33,890 bases of DNA from Alphaproteobacteria bacterium (GTDB lineage Bacteria > Pseudomonadota > Alphaproteobacteria > Micropepsales > Micropepsaceae). Both the position numbers and the translations under genes were made by a program. The stretch spans positions 1-33,890 of the forward strand of contig JAQGLO010000106.1 of the NCBI GenBank assembly GCA_028292825.1. Direction: 5' to 3'. Under the pieces are notes generated by a model, which searched no databases, was not told the origin of the DNA, and saw only the letters and a program-made list of their open reading frames with translations. Positions 32,825-33,890 of this stretch are shown piece after piece (positions within the stretch are counted from its first letter, which is position 1; each line of letters begins with the position of its first letter).

Positions 32825-33142
32825 AACCGCCTGTCCACGTTCCTCTCCAACATTCGCCCATGCGATACTGACGGCATGAGGAATGTGATCGCCATGTCCG
32901 TGCCGGCCTGTCTACCGCCCCGCTATCCGTCGGGCGAGGGGAGGGGGGTGCGTCCGTTCATCAAAACGACTATTCGTGAAATTGCTGGTGCAAAACGATA
33001 TTCCCCAGAGGACAAGGGGCAGGCGGCCGGCGGAAATGCGCAAGCAGGCCGCTTGTCCATCATCCCGTTGTCCACCAAGCGCACATGCAAAAGGCCCCGG
33101 CGCGGAACGCCGGGGCCTTTGCTCAAGACAGTGAACTGCCGC
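32825..33142. other. 318-bp intergenic region between rlmE and the DUF992 gene
   Basis: Convergent intergenic region. The only clear element is the terminator at its right end. An open frame on the plus strand from 32876 runs through here into the antisense of the DUF992 gene, but has no family features and is judged spurious. No tRNA, repeat or other RNA was recognised. Confidence 0.6.
33087..33120 (-). terminator. Terminator hairpin of the DUF992 gene
   Basis: AAAGGCCCCGGCG and CGCCGGGGCCTTT form a perfect 13-bp stem around a five-base loop. Read on the minus strand it is followed by a short T run (TTTTGC) and lies 23 bases after the DUF992 stop. The symmetrical A/T flanks could also stop rlmE transcripts from the other side. 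Confidence 0.85.
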
Positions 33143-33628
33143 TTACATATGGACGTGCGTCAGGCTGATCTGGCCGATGCCCGCCGCCACGTTCAGGCCG
33201 GTGGAGCCTTCCACGCTGAGCGGCTGCAGGGCGATGGACTTGTCCAGGCCGCCGACCAGCACATTGGCGCCGAGGCCGACCGCAATGTTCACCTGGGCGG
33301 TGGCGCCGGCATATTCGCCTTCAAGGGCGCCGGGATTCACATCAGAGGTGGGCGCGAAGACGGCCCAGACCAGCTTGCCCTTGCCGGTATAGCCGATGTC
33401 CACACCCCACTTGGAGATGGTGCCGCGATAATGCTCGACCATCGCCTTGGTGGGCTCATAGCTGCAACGCAGATCCTTGCTGGAGCCGAAAACGAAACCC
33501 ATGCCGCTGGCGACATTGCAGGTCAGGGTGCCGATCTTGACGCCCGCGGGGGCGGCATTGGCGGAACCGGCGACAGCAAGGCTGGCCACGGCGACAGCCG
33601 TGCCGATCATCAAACGAAGTGTCTTCAT
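33143..33628 (-). CDS. Secreted DUF992 family protein
   Basis: A 161-residue exported protein of unknown function. The signal peptide is MKTLRLMIGTAVAVASLAVAGSANA; the mature part begins APAGVKIGTLTCNVASG and has the DUF992 hallmarks GMGFVFGSSKDLRCSY (with a Cys pair likely to form a disulphide), KWGVDIGYTGKGKLVWAVFAP, LEGEYAGATAQV and the C-terminal SIALQPLSVEGSTGLNVAAG. AGGAG lies about nine bases before ATG 33628. The family is common in Alphaproteobacteria and probably periplasmic. Divergent from guaB. An upstream-open frame is ignored because the signal peptide fixes the start. Confidence 0.92.
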   Translation of the reverse strand: MKTLRLMIGTAVAVASLAVAGSANAAPAGVKIGTLTCNVASGMGFVFGSSKDLRCSYEPTKAMVEHYRGTISKWGVDIGYTGKGKLVWAVFAPTSDVNPGALEGEYAGATAQVNIAVGLGANVLVGGLDKSIALQPLSVEGSTGLNVAAGIGQISLTHVHM

Positions 33629-33774
33629 AATGCGCTCCTGAAAAAGGGGGGACTCGGCAAAATGCCGGTCGCAGAAGCAGAACGTTTCGCCACGTCCTGA
33701 GTTCCGTGACGGTTCGCCGAAAAACAGGAATATTCTGATTTTACAGATATTTAAGGCGAAAGAAATTGCGGGCC

Positions 33775-33803
33775 TTGCGCCGGGCCGGGGTGGCTGATAC
33801 AGG
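33775..33803 (+). promoter_or_regulatory. Candidate guaB promoter
   Basis: TTGCGC (33775-33780), 17-base spacer, TACAGG (33798-33803), 33 bases before the guaB ATG. Plausible alphaproteobacterial housekeeping promoter, assigned by eye. Confidence 0.35.
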
Positions 33804-33836
33804 CTCGGCGCTTCCCATGACGGAGCGCCCCCCGAT

Positions 33837-33890
33837 ATGACCAGCCCGACCATCCGCGAAGCCCTTACCTTCGACGATGTCCTGCTGGTG
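33837..33890 (+). CDS. guaB: IMP dehydrogenase, N-terminal fragment
   Basis: Eighteen codons at the window edge, reading MTSPTIREALTFDDVLLV. The REALTFDDVLLV stretch is the near-invariant start of bacterial IMP dehydrogenase, which oxidises IMP to XMP in guanine nucleotide synthesis. The rest lies outside the window. The position after ppx/rlmE agrees with alphaproteobacterial gene order. The only alternative would be a GuaB-related protein, judged unlikely. Confidence 0.85.
   Translation, partial: MTSPTIREALTFDDVLLV

Noticed and set aside
32876-33700. 274-codon plus-strand frame over the rlmE-DUF992 gap and the DUF992 gene
   Set aside because: It reads through a terminator and is antisense to a gene with clear signal peptide and family motifs; no domain is seen in it.

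Overview
The window is about 33.9 kb of GC-rich DNA with dense coding and many 1-4 base stop/start overlaps. Gene content points to an alphaproteobacterium: large TonB-dependent receptors of the Xanthomonas/Caulobacter type, a FecI/FecR pair, DUF992, and a ppx - rlmE - DUF992 - guaB order. I would guess a Caulobacter- or Rhizomicrobium-like soil or plant-litter organism, but the genus cannot be read from the sequence. I saw no insertion sequence, integrase, phage gene or CRISPR array.

Layout. (1) 1-1618: kbl (5' truncated by the window) and tdh, which convert threonine to glycine and acetyl-CoA. (2) 1615-3233, minus strand: an Lrp/AsnC regulator followed by a thiolase. (3) 3382-13077, plus strand: one tight nine-gene operon for branched-chain amino acid, chiefly leucine, breakdown. 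It encodes branched-chain keto acid dehydrogenase E1alpha, E1beta and E2, a hotdog thioesterase, isovaleryl-CoA dehydrogenase, both methylcrotonyl-CoA carboxylase subunits, a MaoC-type hydratase and a CitE-type lyase. The last two stand where a crotonase-type hydratase and an HMG-CoA lyase would normally be, as in the mycobacterial leucine locus. (4) 13082-16322: two tandem Nif3-like paralogues, one with a Tat-like signal and metal ligands, the other without either, and a divergent secreted CE15-type esterase. (5) 16332-21172, minus strand: an ECF sigma factor, a FecR anti-sigma factor and a TonB receptor with an STN signalling domain. (6) 21682-29408: a second, STN-less paralogous receptor, then a flavin-dependent halogenase, a SapC protein and a JmjC/cupin-like protein, with a second halogenase converging from the other strand. 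(7) 29632-33890: a cation/proton antiporter, tRNA-Gln(CTG), ppx/gppA, rlmE, a secreted DUF992 protein and the first 18 codons of guaB.

How it may work together. Regions 2 and 3 look like a catabolic module controlled by the divergent Lrp-type regulator; two inverted repeats lie in the shared intergenic region. Regions 4 to 6 look like a surface-nutrient module: the STN receptor can signal through FecR to the sigma factor, the CE15 esterase suggests plant glucuronoxylan or a related substrate, and the halogenase/SapC/cupin set is a recurrent but poorly understood companion of such receptors. That set, together with the receptor pair and the odd Nif3-like pair, is the most promising candidate for an undescribed system here.
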